Shown: positions 23,756-33,415, numbered from the stretch's first letter. The stretch is 40,317 bases of DNA from DASYXT01 sp035934555 (GCA_035934555.1 DASYXT010000084.1:1-40317), one strand, 5' to 3'. The notes: a model not told the origin generated them from the letters alone. Translations and numbers: made by a program.

Positions 23756-24832
23756 ATGAAACGAAGCGCTTACGCCCGCGCCGGCGTGGACATTAACCTG
23801 GGCAATAAAGTTAAAGCGACCTTGCCCGAATTGCTCCGCGCGACGCATCGGCCTGAGGTGCTTGGCAAGGTGGGCGGTTTCGGCGGGTTATTCGCGTTGC
23901 CGCCAGGCAAATACCGCGAGCCGGTGCTGGTTTCGAGTGTCGATGGCGTTGGCACAAAGCTCAAGCTGGCCTTTGCGATGGACCGGCACGACACTATCGG
24001 CCAGGACCTCGTCAACCACTGCGTCAATGACATCGCCGTGCTCGGCGCCGAGCCGCTCTTTTTCCTGGATTACCTCGGCACCGGCAAACTCGAGCCGCGC
24101 GTCTTTGCCGATATTATCCGCGGCTTCGCCACCGCCTGTGCCCAGAACCGCTGCGCCCTCATCGGCGGTGAGACCGCCCAAATGCCCGGCTTTTACCGCC
24201 CGGGGGAATACGATGTCAGCGGCACGATTGTCGGCGTGGTTGAAAAATCCAAACTGCTCGACGGGCGGCAGGTGCGGCCCGGGGACGCAGTGCTCGGCCT
24301 GGCCTCGAGCGGGCTGCACACCAACGGCTACTCATTGGCCCGCAAAATCTTTTTCGACCGGATGAAGCTCAAGCCCGCTAGCCGCCTGCCGGAACTGGCG
24401 CGACCCCTGGGAGAGGAATTACTCCAGGTGCACCGCAGCTATAGCCCGCTGATTCAAACTCTGTTAAAAAAGTTTAACGCCGCTTCTGATAAGCCAAAGA
24501 CGGCCCGGAAACCTTCGCTTATTATTAAGGCGCTGGCACATATTACGGGCGGCGGATTTGTGGATAATATCCCGCGCGTGCTGCCGGACCGCTGCGACGT
24601 GCTCATTAGGAAAAGCTCGTGGCAAATCCCGACTATCTTTCAACTGCTGCGAAAGCATGGGCGCCTCGACGAAGCCGAGCTTTATCAGGTGTTCAACATG
24701 GGGATTGGCATGGTGCTGGTGGTGAGCGCCGAAAGCGCCGACGCCGTTTTGAAAGCGGTTCAGCGCCAGGGACACACCGGTTGGCGCATTGGTGAAGTGG
24801 CGTCGGGAACCGGCAAGGTGCGGCTGGTCTGA
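23756..24832 (+). CDS. purM: Phosphoribosylformylglycinamidine cyclo-ligase
   Basis: A 358-residue AIR synthetase. It cyclises FGAM with ATP to give AIR in purine synthesis. Diagnostic blocks are VSSVDGVGTKLKLAF (residues 59-73), CVNDIAVLGAEPLFFLDY, GGETAQMPGFY and SSGLHTNGYSLARK; the C-terminus has HITGGGFVDNIPR. The length and arrangement match the family with no missing motif. It stands alone: a LysM gene is divergent upstream and a histidine-kinase gene is convergent downstream, with a terminator hairpin between. Confidence 0.96.
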   Translation: MKRSAYARAGVDINLGNKVKATLPELLRATHRPEVLGKVGGFGGLFALPPGKYREPVLVSSVDGVGTKLKLAFAMDRHDTIGQDLVNHCVNDIAVLGAEPLFFLDYLGTGKLEPRVFADIIRGFATACAQNRCALIGGETAQMPGFYRPGEYDVSGTIVGVVEKSKLLDGRQVRPGDAVLGLASSGLHTNGYSLARKIFFDRMKLKPASRLPELARPLGEELLQVHRSYSPLIQTLLKKFNAASDKPKTARKPSLIIKALAHITGGGFVDNIPRVLPDRCDVLIRKSSWQIPTIFQLLRKHGRLDEAELYQVFNMGIGMVLVVSAESADAVLKAVQRQGHTGWRIGEVASGTGKVRLV

Positions 24833-25008
24833 GCGGTGGGCGCGTGTCCCCAGAACTGGTGACTGGCACCTTGGAGCAAGCAGGGTAGTCTGGTTGCCGT
24901 TGACGATGCAAAAACGCAGTAATCAGACCGTGTGTGGCTGATAGGCGCAAATCTGCGGCGCCGCATTTGACGACGATTTAGTGCTGGTTCTCCAGTAGAA
25001 TGTGCTTT

Positions 25009-25040
25009 AAGGCCGGGTCAAAAGCCCGGCCTTCTTGTTG
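25009..25040. terminator. Terminator between purM and the kinase gene
   Basis: GGCCGGG (25011-25017) and CCCGGCC (25025-25031) form a 7-bp stem with a seven-base loop, followed by a T-rich stretch on the plus strand. It lies between two convergent genes and probably ends purM transcription. Confidence 0.75.
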
Positions 25041-25046
25041 TGCGGG

Positions 25047-26450
25047 TTAAGCGGGTGCAGCGGGCCTGGGCAGACGCACCGAAAACTCCGAGCCCTCCCC
25101 CACCCGGCTGGTAACGGTCGTTTTACCCCCATGCGCCTCGACCACCGCCCGGACCAGGCTTAGCCCCAGGCCCAGGCCCCGTTGCGAACGGCTCTTGTCC
25201 CCGCGATATAACCGCGCCCAGATTTTATCGAGCTCCTCGGGCGGAATTCCCATGCCGGTGTCGCGAAAACTCACCAACGCCTCGGCCGGTTGACAGCGAA
25301 CCGCAACCGCCACGCTGCCGCCTTCGGGTGTATATTTCACCGCGTTATCCAAGAGGTTGGCCAGCACTTGCCGCATCCGGGTGCTATCGACAGAGGCTTC
25401 ACAAGGCTCGGGCAACTCGGTGGAAATGGTCATCTTTTTTTCTTCTGCGACATATTCATAGAGCTCGACGACTTCGCGGACGAGCTGGCAGAGGTCCACC
25501 CTTTCGCGCTGCAGCCTCATCATACCCGCCTCGGCTTCGGTGATGTCCATCAGCGTATCGAGCATCTTGAGCACGCGCTCGGATTCCTCGACGCAATCGG
25601 CCAGCGCCTCGCGGCTGGCCGCCGGGTCCTGCGGCTCGGATTGGAGCGCCAGCTCGGCGGTGCCGCGCAACCGCGCCAGGGGCGTGCGCAGGTCATGCGC
25701 GACGTTGTCGAGCGATTCGCGCATGGCCCGGATCAGCGCCTGGTTTTTATCCAGCAGCGTGTTGAACAGGCGCACCAATTCGTCGAGCTCGTCATCGGAA
25801 CGGCGCATCGGCACGCGGGCATCCAGTTGGCCGGTGCGAATGAGCGAGCGGGCGGTGGTGACAATTTGCCGGACGGGTTGGAGTGCGCGATGGGCCAAAA
25901 ATGCGCCGGCAATAAAGCTGAGCACCACGGTCAAGCTGCCGATGGCGGCAAAACTGCTGCGGACAGGATTGAGCAGCGCCTCGCGGCTGTTGGTGGTGCG
26001 GCCGATCTGTAAAACCGAGCCGTCGGGAAATTCAGCCTGAGCGCGGATGAGATCGCGCTCAGCGTTGAGCGGGATGCGGACAAACGGCACGCGAAACCCT
26101 TCCCAGCCCGGCACGTCGCGAAAGGCGACCCAATCCTGCGGCGCGCTGATGATGACCGAGAGGTGCGTGAAGCCGTTGGCGACGCGCACGAGCATAGACC
26201 GTTGCACCTGGTCGGGCTGGTTGTGCACCCAATCGCGCAGCGCGCTGGTCCCCCCTGCGGCATAAACGGACGCGGCTTCCTTCAGCTCGGCTTCGAGCAC
26301 CTCACGGTCTTTGCTGCCGATAGCGGCGGCCAATAAGTAATAGGCCAGTGAAAAGAGCGCGGCGTTGCTGACTACGAACACCAGCGCATACCAAAGGCTG
26401 AGCCGCAGGCCGATGCTCCGGCGAAGCCGGCTAAGCAGGCCGGAGAACAT
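25047..26450 (-). CDS. Sensor histidine kinase (two-component)
   Basis: A 467-residue membrane kinase. Two hydrophobic segments (about 20-45 and 170-187) flank a periplasmic sensor, followed by a HAMP linker and the H-box NVAHDLRTPLARLRG with the phospho-accepting His near residue 252. The N box (LANLLDNAVKYTPEG), G1 (DTGMGIPPEE) and GLGLGLSLVRAVVEAHGG complete the ATPase domain. I use ATG 26450, which overlaps the response-regulator stop by 20 bases, so the two are translationally linked. The longer frame encodes antisense-like residues. Together with the upstream HtrA gene this looks like an envelope-stress sensing unit; the signal is unknown. Confidence 0.92.
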   Translation of the reverse strand: MFSGLLSRLRRSIGLRLSLWYALVFVVSNAALFSLAYYLLAAAIGSKDREVLEAELKEAASVYAAGGTSALRDWVHNQPDQVQRSMLVRVANGFTHLSVIISAPQDWVAFRDVPGWEGFRVPFVRIPLNAERDLIRAQAEFPDGSVLQIGRTTNSREALLNPVRSSFAAIGSLTVVLSFIAGAFLAHRALQPVRQIVTTARSLIRTGQLDARVPMRRSDDELDELVRLFNTLLDKNQALIRAMRESLDNVAHDLRTPLARLRGTAELALQSEPQDPAASREALADCVEESERVLKMLDTLMDITEAEAGMMRLQRERVDLCQLVREVVELYEYVAEEKKMTISTELPEPCEASVDSTRMRQVLANLLDNAVKYTPEGGSVAVAVRCQPAEALVSFRDTGMGIPPEELDKIWARLYRGDKSRSQRGLGLGLSLVRAVVEAHGGKTTVTSRVGEGSEFSVRLPRPAAPA

Positions 26451-27099
26451 AGCCCACTCCGCGGACGGTGTGCAGCATGGCCTTGTCGCGGTCCACTTTG
26501 CTGCGCAACCGGTGTACCAGCACGTCCACAACATTGGTTTGCGGATCGAAACTGTAATCAAAGATGTGTTCCAGGATCATCGTTTTGGTCACGGGGCGGT
26601 TGGCGTGCCGCATCAAGTACTCCAGCAGGGCAAACTCGCGCGGTTGCAGTTCGATTTGTTCCCCGCCGCGCTGCACGTGGCGGCTAAGCAGGTCCAGTGT
26701 CAGGTCGCCGACGACCAGGCGCGTCGGCTCGGGCGTTTGGGTCGCGCGCCGAATCAGTGCCTGCACCCGCGCCAGCAATTCCGAAAAGGCGAATGGTTTG
26801 GTGAGGTAATCGTCGCCCCCGGCCTGGAGTCCGCGCACGCGATCATCGACCGAGGCCTTCGCACTGAGGATTAGCACCGGCGTGCGCATCTGCTCGGCCC
26901 GGAGTTGCTGAATCAATTTCAATCCATCCAGCTTCGGCAGCATTAAATCCACCACCAGCACGTCATAAGGAATCGTCTGCGCACGGGCCAGGCCGTCTTC
27001 GCCCTCTTCGGCATGGTCCACGGCGTAACCGCTCTGCTTCAGTCCATTCACAACGAAAGAAGCGATTTTTTTGTCATCTTCGACGACCAGGATCCGCAT
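26431..27099 (-). CDS. OmpR-family response regulator
   Basis: A 222-residue regulator. The receiver domain (1-120) has the acidic pair VVEDDK, the phosphorylated Asp51 in VVDLMLPKLDG, the conserved Thr/Ser in LILSAKAS, and Lys in LTKPFAF. The C-terminal winged helix (about 128-222) has LQPREFALLEYLMRHANRPVTK and the recognition helix NVVDVLVHRLRSKVD. It is encoded between an HtrA-type protease and its partner kinase on the same strand. Its regulon is not visible, but a self-regulated protease operon is plausible. Confidence 0.94.
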   Translation of the reverse strand: MRILVVEDDKKIASFVVNGLKQSGYAVDHAEEGEDGLARAQTIPYDVLVVDLMLPKLDGLKLIQQLRAEQMRTPVLILSAKASVDDRVRGLQAGGDDYLTKPFAFSELLARVQALIRRATQTPEPTRLVVGDLTLDLLSRHVQRGGEQIELQPREFALLEYLMRHANRPVTKTMILEHIFDYSFDPQTNVVDVLVHRLRSKVDRDKAMLHTVRGVGYVLRPA

Positions 27100-27147
27100 G
27101 GCGGGTGAGAGGATAGGTTAAGGTATGCCGCACCCGCAAGCCGCCGG

Positions 27148-27192
27148 AAAAGCAAACCCTCTCGCGCCGCAATGCGAAGGGCGCGAGAGGGT
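27148..27192 (-). terminator. Hairpin between the protease and the response regulator
   Basis: A perfect 13-bp inverted repeat, ACCCTCTCGCGCC (27156-27168) with GGCGCGAGAGGGT (27180-27192) and an 11-base loop. On the minus strand it is followed by TTTGCTTTT, so it works best as a terminator or attenuator after the protease gene. Confidence 0.7.
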
Positions 27193-27214
27193 CACTGGAG
27201 CGGGTTGCCCTCAC

Positions 27215-28732
27215 TCAACCCGCATGGCTTTCGTCAACCACGACAAAGCGGCTGCCGCCGTCGCGCCACACGCGCAATAACGTGGTCTTGTCGGTGGTGT
27301 TCTCAGTCAGCTTCACCGCTTGATCGGCGTTTTGGACAGGCTTGCGATTGATTTCCTGGATAACATCCCCGGGCCGCAGACCGGCTTGGGCCGCTGCCGA
27401 GCTGGGATCCACCTCTGTGACCACCACCCCTTTAAGGGAGTTGGGCACATCAAGCTGCTGCCGAGCGCCACCGTCCAGGTCTCCGACAGTGACACCATTC
27501 AAAGTGCCATTATCGCTGGCGCTGGGCTGATCGTTGCTGGCCAACTGTTCGGTGCCGGGCAAGCCCTTCACCGTCACGTCCAGGGTGTGAGTTTTGCCGT
27601 CGCGCAGAACCTTCACCGGGACGGTTTCCCCGGGGTGGACTTCGGCGACTTCGAGCTTCAGATGACGGCTGTCAGTCACCTTCCGGCCGTTGAAGTCGAG
27701 GATAACGTCGCCGGTTTTGAATCCGGCCTTTTCAGCAGGACTGTGCGGGGTGACGTCGCTGACGAGGGCGCCTTCGGTTTGGTTAATATCGAATTGCTTG
27801 GCCAAGGCGGGATTGAGGTCCTGGATCATCACGCCTAGATAACCACGGGTGACATGGCCGTATTTGACGAGGCTGTCCATGACATTGCGCGCGAGGTTCG
27901 AAGGGATCGCGAACCCGATGCCCTGGTTGCCGCCGCTGCGGCTGAGGATGGCGGTGTTAATGCCGATCAGCCGGCCCTCGGCGTCCACGAGCGCGCCGCC
28001 CGAGTTGCCGGGGTTAATCGCCGCATCCGTCTGGATGAAATCCTCGTAATCCAGCCCGAGCCCGCCGGCGCGGCCGGTGGCGCTGACAATGCCAGTGGTC
28101 ACGGTTTGGCCAATGCCGAACGGATTGCCCACGGCCAGCACCACGTCCCCTACCTCCACTTTATCGCTGTCGGCCATCGGCACCAACGGCAGGTGACTGG
28201 CATCGATTCGGATCACGGCGATGTCGCTCTTGGGGTCGCGGCCGATAACCTTGGCAGTAAATTCACGCCCATCCTGCAGCGCGACTTTCACTTGGTCAGC
28301 GCCATCGACCACATGGTTGTTGGTCAGGATGTACCCATCTTTGGTGACAATCACGCCCGAGCCGATACCTTCCTGGGCCGGCACCTGCATCCGCTGCTGG
28401 GTTCGCCCGGGGAATTGATTGCCAAACTGATCACCGAAGAATTGGCGGAAGAAATCATCAACGCCCGGGCCGCCCCCGTTGTAGGACATGGTTCGGGCCT
28501 TGGTGATGCTATAGACCTTCACGACTCCGGGTGCGACTTTTTTGACGATGGGTGCGAAGCTTTCGTGGCCACCGACCTCGCGCGCAATGGGTTTTTCATC
28601 CACGGTGGGTGGAGTGAAGGCTTCGGGTTTGGGCCGTTCCGTAAAGGCGACGGCTGAGCCGCCGAGCACCACTGCGCCTGCCAGCGCGAGCACCGTCAGC
28701 CGGTTATTTAAAGGTCTTAATAGATTTTTCAT
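27215..28732 (-). CDS. Do-type serine protease (HtrA/DegP family)
   Basis: A 505-residue periplasmic protease/chaperone. An N-terminal signal segment (LTVLALAGAVVLGGSAVAF) precedes the trypsin-like domain with catalytic His140 (TNNHVVD), Asp170 (KSDIAVI) and Ser244 (NPGNSGG). Two PDZ domains follow: the first around GYLGVMIQDL...AGFKTGDVILDFNG and the second around GVVVTEVDPSSAAAQAGLRPGDVIQEI. It degrades misfolded envelope proteins. The start is uncertain: ATG 28732 is used, but ATG 28744 and GTG 28765 are in frame and none has a good ribosome-binding site. It is directly upstream of a response-regulator/kinase pair on the same strand. A second Do-type protease is encoded at 34754. Confidence 0.94.
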   Translation of the reverse strand: MKNLLRPLNNRLTVLALAGAVVLGGSAVAFTERPKPEAFTPPTVDEKPIAREVGGHESFAPIVKKVAPGVVKVYSITKARTMSYNGGGPGVDDFFRQFFGDQFGNQFPGRTQQRMQVPAQEGIGSGVIVTKDGYILTNNHVVDGADQVKVALQDGREFTAKVIGRDPKSDIAVIRIDASHLPLVPMADSDKVEVGDVVLAVGNPFGIGQTVTTGIVSATGRAGGLGLDYEDFIQTDAAINPGNSGGALVDAEGRLIGINTAILSRSGGNQGIGFAIPSNLARNVMDSLVKYGHVTRGYLGVMIQDLNPALAKQFDINQTEGALVSDVTPHSPAEKAGFKTGDVILDFNGRKVTDSRHLKLEVAEVHPGETVPVKVLRDGKTHTLDVTVKGLPGTEQLASNDQPSASDNGTLNGVTVGDLDGGARQQLDVPNSLKGVVVTEVDPSSAAAQAGLRPGDVIQEINRKPVQNADQAVKLTENTTDKTTLLRVWRDGGSRFVVVDESHAG

Positions 28733-28939
28733 ACGTGCGTCCATTGAATCGTTGTTTTGTTGCACCGTTACTCAGTGTTCTGGATTAATAGACCTCACCC
28801 CGATGACAAGAAGCTTTCAGCAGGATTACAGATTTGAAAGCCGCGGAGGAGCACTTGGCGTGGCTCAATCCTTCAGCAAAGCGCTGGCCAAGAGCGGCAG
28901 ACGGACCGCAGCGCTCAGGCAACCGCGTGATTTCCTTTG

Positions 28940-30952
28940 TCAGGTCTGGTGAAAGAAGGAGGTATTGCGTCCGGCGATGAGGCCGGTAACCTGGGTGAGC
29001 GCATCCACCAATTCATTGACGCGTGGCGGCTTGCTCAGGACCACATCGACTTTCGCGACGGATTCGCCGCGCTCCTCGAGCATTGTGCCCCAGCCGGTCA
29101 GCATGATCACCGGGGTCTGCGGCGACTCTTGCTTCACTTTTTCGGCGACTTCGCGGCCATTGATTTCCGGCATGCCCAAATCCGTGATCACCACGTCATA
29201 GGGCTCACCCCGGGCACGCGCCTGGGAGAAGAGGTCCAGCCCGGCGCGGCCGCCGTCGGCAGTCTGGACGTGGTGATGATGAAATTCCAGAATCTCTTTG
29301 AGCAACTCGCGCAGGAGGGGTTCGTCATCGACACACAAGACTCGTAGCGCAGCCGGGTTTTGCGAGCGGGTGGGGGAAACCGGTTGATGCAGCGTAGGAG
29401 GCTCGCGGACTGGGAAGATCAGGCGGATAGTCGTGCCTTTGCTCAATTCGCTTTGAACCTCGATCTGACCTTCATGCCGCTCCATCGCGCCATAGACCAT
29501 TGCCAGGCCCAAACCGGAGCCACCTCGCTCCCGCTTGGTCGAGAAGAACGGTTCCAGGCAGCGCTGGCGAGTGTTTTCGTCCATGCCGATGCCGTTATCG
29601 ACCACCTCGATGATCAGGTGAGTGGCGGGTGCGTCGGACTTTCTGCCGGGGGAGTTGAGGGCGCGGGCGGACAGTTTGATCCAGCCGCCATTGGGCAAGG
29701 CGTCCACCGCGTTGAGGACGACGTTGGTCAGCGCTTCGCGCACTTCGGATTCGTTGCAGTAGAGCTCGGGCAACGGGTCGTCGAACCGGGTTTGCACCTG
29801 GATGCCGCTGCCGCGTCCCTGGGGGATGGCTTGCCAGCACGGGCTGGTTAACTCGATTACCTGCTGGAGCAGCCGGCTGACGGGCACGAGGCGCAACTCG
29901 TCTTTGTGCTCGCGGCGCCGGTAAAACTCGCTCATGCGCGTGACGATTTGCGCGATGTCCTCAGCCGAGGTGCGAATGTGCTCGAGATTTTTGCGTGAGG
30001 TGGCCGCTAATTGCGTTTCCTTGAGCAGCAGCATTTCCGAAAAGGCCATGATCGGCGAGAGCGCATTGTTGATATCGTGGGCAATGCCGCTGGCCATCTG
30101 GCCCAGCGCCCGCAACCGTTCCTGCTGCACCACCGATTGCTGCGTCTGGCGCAATTCTTCATAAGCGCTTTGCAGCTCCTTCCGCGAATGCGCCTGCTCG
30201 AAGAGGCTGCGGCAGCGTTCCTCGACCGACAGCACCCGAAGCTGGAGTTCGCGTTTTTCCGAACTGACGGTCTCGACTTCGTGGCGGACTTGTTCGTTGA
30301 TGTGCCGGGCTTCTTCAAGCACCAGCACGATCATGCTGACGGCAATAAACAACTGCAGCACCGCCGAGACGAGGAACCCCGCGTTGAACAAGGTGTGGAA
30401 CTTTTGCGTGAAGGGATAGGTCATCAGGTAAATGCCCCAAAGGACGAATCCGAGAAACAACATGCCCACCGCGACGAATTGGCGATGCTGTCGCAAGCGA
30501 TAGAAACTCACGCCGGAAAACATGCTCGCCAAACCGATCAGACAGAAGATCGGCATTTGAATATAGAATGTGTCCGCAACCAGTGTGCGGCCAACGAAGC
30601 TCCACGTTAGCAGAAACGCCATGAACAATCCGAACAGGGTTTGCCGCGCTTGCATTTCCAGGAACGTCAAGCTTCCCCAAAGCAGGAATACCGCTGATAA
30701 CGAGACGCACCATTGGCGCAGCACTATGACAAACGATCTTGGCCCCGCCTCGGGCGCCATAATACCTATCGTCAGCCACAGCGCGTAAAACAGCCACGCC
30801 GCTGTCCAGATGGTGAAATAATACCGTTTGGTGTAGCGATTGAGGTAATAGAAGAGCCCGACCAGGACCCAAACGCTCAAGAGTGAGACAATCAGCGCCG
30901 CCCGCAGGTACTCCCGCGGGAACACGATATCAAAGCCATGGACCATGTTCAT
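28940..30952 (-). CDS. Membrane hybrid histidine kinase with C-terminal receiver
   Basis: A 670-residue protein with seven or eight hydrophobic helices in residues 18-215 and no large extracytoplasmic domain, so it probably senses within the membrane. A coiled coil (215-285) links to the H-box GIAHDINNALSPI (His292); N, G1 and G2 boxes follow (VVDNGIGMDENT, GGSGLGLAMVYG). The C-terminal receiver (about 537-660) has VDDEPLLRELL and the phosphorylated Asp591 in VITDLGMPEING. No output domain exists, so phosphate must pass to another protein or act by autoregulation. ATG 30952 is chosen; longer frames add a non-membrane basic extension. The ligand is unknown. Confidence 0.9.
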   Translation of the reverse strand: MNMVHGFDIVFPREYLRAALIVSLLSVWVLVGLFYYLNRYTKRYYFTIWTAAWLFYALWLTIGIMAPEAGPRSFVIVLRQWCVSLSAVFLLWGSLTFLEMQARQTLFGLFMAFLLTWSFVGRTLVADTFYIQMPIFCLIGLASMFSGVSFYRLRQHRQFVAVGMLFLGFVLWGIYLMTYPFTQKFHTLFNAGFLVSAVLQLFIAVSMIVLVLEEARHINEQVRHEVETVSSEKRELQLRVLSVEERCRSLFEQAHSRKELQSAYEELRQTQQSVVQQERLRALGQMASGIAHDINNALSPIMAFSEMLLLKETQLAATSRKNLEHIRTSAEDIAQIVTRMSEFYRRREHKDELRLVPVSRLLQQVIELTSPCWQAIPQGRGSGIQVQTRFDDPLPELYCNESEVREALTNVVLNAVDALPNGGWIKLSARALNSPGRKSDAPATHLIIEVVDNGIGMDENTRQRCLEPFFSTKRERGGSGLGLAMVYGAMERHEGQIEVQSELSKGTTIRLIFPVREPPTLHQPVSPTRSQNPAALRVLCVDDEPLLRELLKEILEFHHHHVQTADGGRAGLDLFSQARARGEPYDVVITDLGMPEINGREVAEKVKQESPQTPVIMLTGWGTMLEERGESVAKVDVVLSKPPRVNELVDALTQVTGLIAGRNTSFFHQT

Positions 30953-31293
30953 AGGTTCGATCGCCGCGCAGGCGGCGCCTCGTCCTGACTTCGATCTTCC
31001 CGATGTGCTTGGCTCATGGCTATTTAGCGTCGCAGAACAGGGGGCGTTTCCTTCTCCATCACACCCCACTAGCCACTTGCCGGGCTATCTTGGCCGGCAA
31101 AACTCCAGGCCTGGTTCCGAACAGAACTGATATAGCAAGCCGCGAGCCAATTTCACCGAACAGATCCCCTTTAGTACAAGCAGACCGGGTGGGTGTTCCT
31201 TTTCCCTCCCCTTTCATTCCAATATTCCGGTGTACCGTATCCCGCCTTTGGCAGGCGTGCCAAGGGGTAGCCGCACGCACTGCGGATACAGCT
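30953..31293. other. Intergenic stretch, no gene seen
   Basis: No credible coding frame. On the minus strand it lies after the zinc-finger gene and before the hybrid kinase. A short imperfect hairpin (CCTTTGGCAGG ... TGCCAAGG, near 31240-31265) could end the zinc-finger transcript. No T-tract follows. Confidence 0.5.
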
Positions 31294-31986
31294 CTACCAG
31301 GGAGGGAACAGGTGGAATGGCCCTTGCCCGGCCTTAGCCTGTTGACCTTTGGCGAGGATATCCTCACGGCTCAGGTCCTTCAGAAGGGAGAAGCCATTCT
31401 CCAACTGCTCGTCCAAAACCACGGCAATTTCGGAAAACGGCAGCTTATCGAGCAGGTGAAAAATCACGGAAGGGCAGCTAGCTGGCAGTGGAGCGGCAGT
31501 GGGCATCCTGGCTAATCGCGGAGAAACGTTCCCAGGAAACAGCAGTGACGCCATGGCACAGAGTGACCAGGGCATCCCGGGGTAAAAACCGCGCTCCAAC
31601 AGCGCCACAAAAGTGATGTCCATGGCCAGTACCAGTTGCCGGTGAATTCCGCTGTAGGCCGTTGCCCGGCGATTTGGCCAGAGTTGGTCATCGGCAACAA
31701 AAGAGTATTGCCGTCGCTCGCAAAACGCTTTGAAAACCGAGTCTAATTCCGCAAGTCGCCTGGCAACACTCTGGACTTTTACCCTGGCCGCCAGGGAAAT
31801 CGAAGTGACGGGTTTTCGGTGAACGGGAGGCAAGCTTACGCTTTTGGGGCTCAGCAAAGGATCGCTGGTCCGGAGTTCCTCGGCACAACCGAGGCAGAAG
31901 TGGCGTTCGACCATCTCCAACGCCGGGTAGGGGATGTTTGCCAGGTGAACTGTCGCCTGATTCGTGTGGCAAGTTTGGCAAAGCAT
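31294..31986 (-). CDS. McsA-like zinc-finger protein with an unknown C-terminal domain
   Basis: A 230-residue protein starting MLCQTCHTNQATVHL and continuing to FCLGCAEEL, giving four cysteines (3, 6, 31, 34). This is the N-terminal zinc module seen in McsA/UvrB-UvrC-motif-like proteins (CxxC....A.VH ... C..CA). The remaining 190 residues do not contain the usual UVR motif or a kinase. They include a hydrophobic patch (LVLAMDITFVALLERGF) and a C-terminal segment ending SFHLF-like, which I cannot assign. It is preceded by argA, with which it may be co-transcribed, though a 148-bp gap separates them. A partner-protein adaptor role is a guess. Confidence 0.6.
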   Translation of the reverse strand: MLCQTCHTNQATVHLANIPYPALEMVERHFCLGCAEELRTSDPLLSPKSVSLPPVHRKPVTSISLAARVKVQSVARRLAELDSVFKAFCERRQYSFVADDQLWPNRRATAYSGIHRQLVLAMDITFVALLERGFYPGMPWSLCAMASLLFPGNVSPRLARMPTAAPLPASCPSVIFHLLDKLPFSEIAVVLDEQLENGFSLLKDLSREDILAKGQQAKAGQGPFHLFPPW

Positions 31987-32134
31987 ACTGAGATTGGTTG
32001 CACGCCCAAGGGAGCACCTGCGCCGCCGGGGTGGTCAACAATGTGAAGTTATACCCTCACGGCGGAACCGCAACCTCGGAGAAAAGATCACCGGACCACG
32101 CCCCATCGCACGGCACATGCCGAAGAGAGGGGCG

Positions 32135-33415
32135 CTATTTCAGTTTTTTCACGAGCACCTTGGAGTTGCGGCCGCTCTGGTCGTATTTTTCGCGGCGAGC
32201 AGGCGGCAGGTCCTCAGGTGAGCCTTCCGTGAAACCGCCCTTGGATTGAAAGTAAGTAAAAGCCTGGGTCGAGAGAGTAATGAGCTCGTTGAGGCCGGCT
32301 TCGCGGGCTTTGGTTTCGGCGAACTGGAGGAGCTTGCGCCCGATGCCGTGGTTTTCGTGCGCCGGGCTGACGTACAGGCAGGCCAGTTCGCCTTTGGCGT
32401 GGTCCGGGAACATGTGCAGCGCGGCGCAGGCAACGGGATTCTTGTCGATCTCGAAGATGAAGTAATCCGCGAGTTGCTTCTCGATACTGGAGCGAGTGCG
32501 CTTCACCAGCTCTTCGGTTTCGACCGACGCCTTGGTCAGGTTAAGAATGCTGCGGATGTCTTTCTTGAGTGCGCGGCGGATTTGCTGGAATTCGTTGCCG
32601 TAAATGAGCGTGCCGACGCCCTCGTTAGTGAATACTTCCGCGAGGAGTCCTTCCTCCAGGGCGCCGTTGATGACATGCACGCGCGGCACGCCGGCCTTGC
32701 AAGCGGCCACCGCATGAATCGCTTTGGAAACCATGGCCGGATGCACTTCCTCTTTTTGCACGGCCAGAACGGATTCAAGATCGGCCACCGGCATCTGGCG
32801 AATCACGCGTTGGCGGACAAGGATGCCGTCATGCGTCGTGATGAACATAAGCTTGGTCGCATGCAACGCCTCGGCCACAGCGACCGCAATGCTGTCGGAG
32901 TTGACGCGGTAGGTCCGGCCATCACCATCGAAGCCGAGCGGCGGCAAGACCGGGATGATGCCGTTGTCGAGCAAGCGTTGGCACAACTCGATATCGACGC
33001 GCTCGACCTTGCCGGTCCAGAGATGGTCCACGCCGTGGATGATGCCCATGGGCGAGGCGATGATGGCGTTGGTCGAGGCGGCGCGCAGATCGTTGGCCGA
33101 GAGCGCCTCGAGAATCTCATGTGTGAGGCGGTTGGCGGCGGTGAGGGACAGTTTGAGTGTCGGCTCATCGGTCACGCCGCTGCCGTCGAGATTGGACGGG
33201 GTAGTGCCTTCATCGCTGGCGAGGCTCTGGATTTGGGCCGAGGCGCCATGAACCAGTACAAGGCGAATATTGAGCGAGCGCAACACGGCGATGTCCATCG
33301 CGATATTGCCAAAATTCTCATGCGTGATGATCGCCCCATCGAGACTGATGACGAAGATCTTCTCCCGGAATTGCGGGATGTACTGCAGTATGCCGCGCAG
33401 GTCGGTAACTTTCAT
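32135..33415 (-). CDS. argA: Amino-acid N-acetyltransferase (N-acetylglutamate synthase)
   Basis: A 426-residue two-domain enzyme: an amino-acid-kinase-like fold (1-285) beginning LRGILQYIPQFREKIFVISLDG, and a C-terminal GNAT domain (about 290-426) with the acetyl-CoA loop NHGIGRKLLQFAE. ArgA makes N-acetylglutamate, the first step of arginine synthesis. The N-terminal domain is usually the allosteric site for arginine feedback. ATG 33415 overlaps the hisC stop as ATGA, so it is translated by coupling with hisC. The presence of arginine synthesis (this gene) and probable arginine breakdown (20005-22098) in one window is notable. Confidence 0.93.
   Translation of the reverse strand: MKVTDLRGILQYIPQFREKIFVISLDGAIITHENFGNIAMDIAVLRSLNIRLVLVHGASAQIQSLASDEGTTPSNLDGSGVTDEPTLKLSLTAANRLTHEILEALSANDLRAASTNAIIASPMGIIHGVDHLWTGKVERVDIELCQRLLDNGIIPVLPPLGFDGDGRTYRVNSDSIAVAVAEALHATKLMFITTHDGILVRQRVIRQMPVADLESVLAVQKEEVHPAMVSKAIHAVAACKAGVPRVHVINGALEEGLLAEVFTNEGVGTLIYGNEFQQIRRALKKDIRSILNLTKASVETEELVKRTRSSIEKQLADYFIFEIDKNPVACAALHMFPDHAKGELACLYVSPAHENHGIGRKLLQFAETKAREAGLNELITLSTQAFTYFQSKGGFTEGSPEDLPPARREKYDQSGRNSKVLVKKLK

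Noticed and set aside
24960..25000. TTGACG ... TAGAAT as a promoter near the purM terminator
   Set aside because: The spacing is 23 bases, well outside the working range, and no gene follows on that strand.
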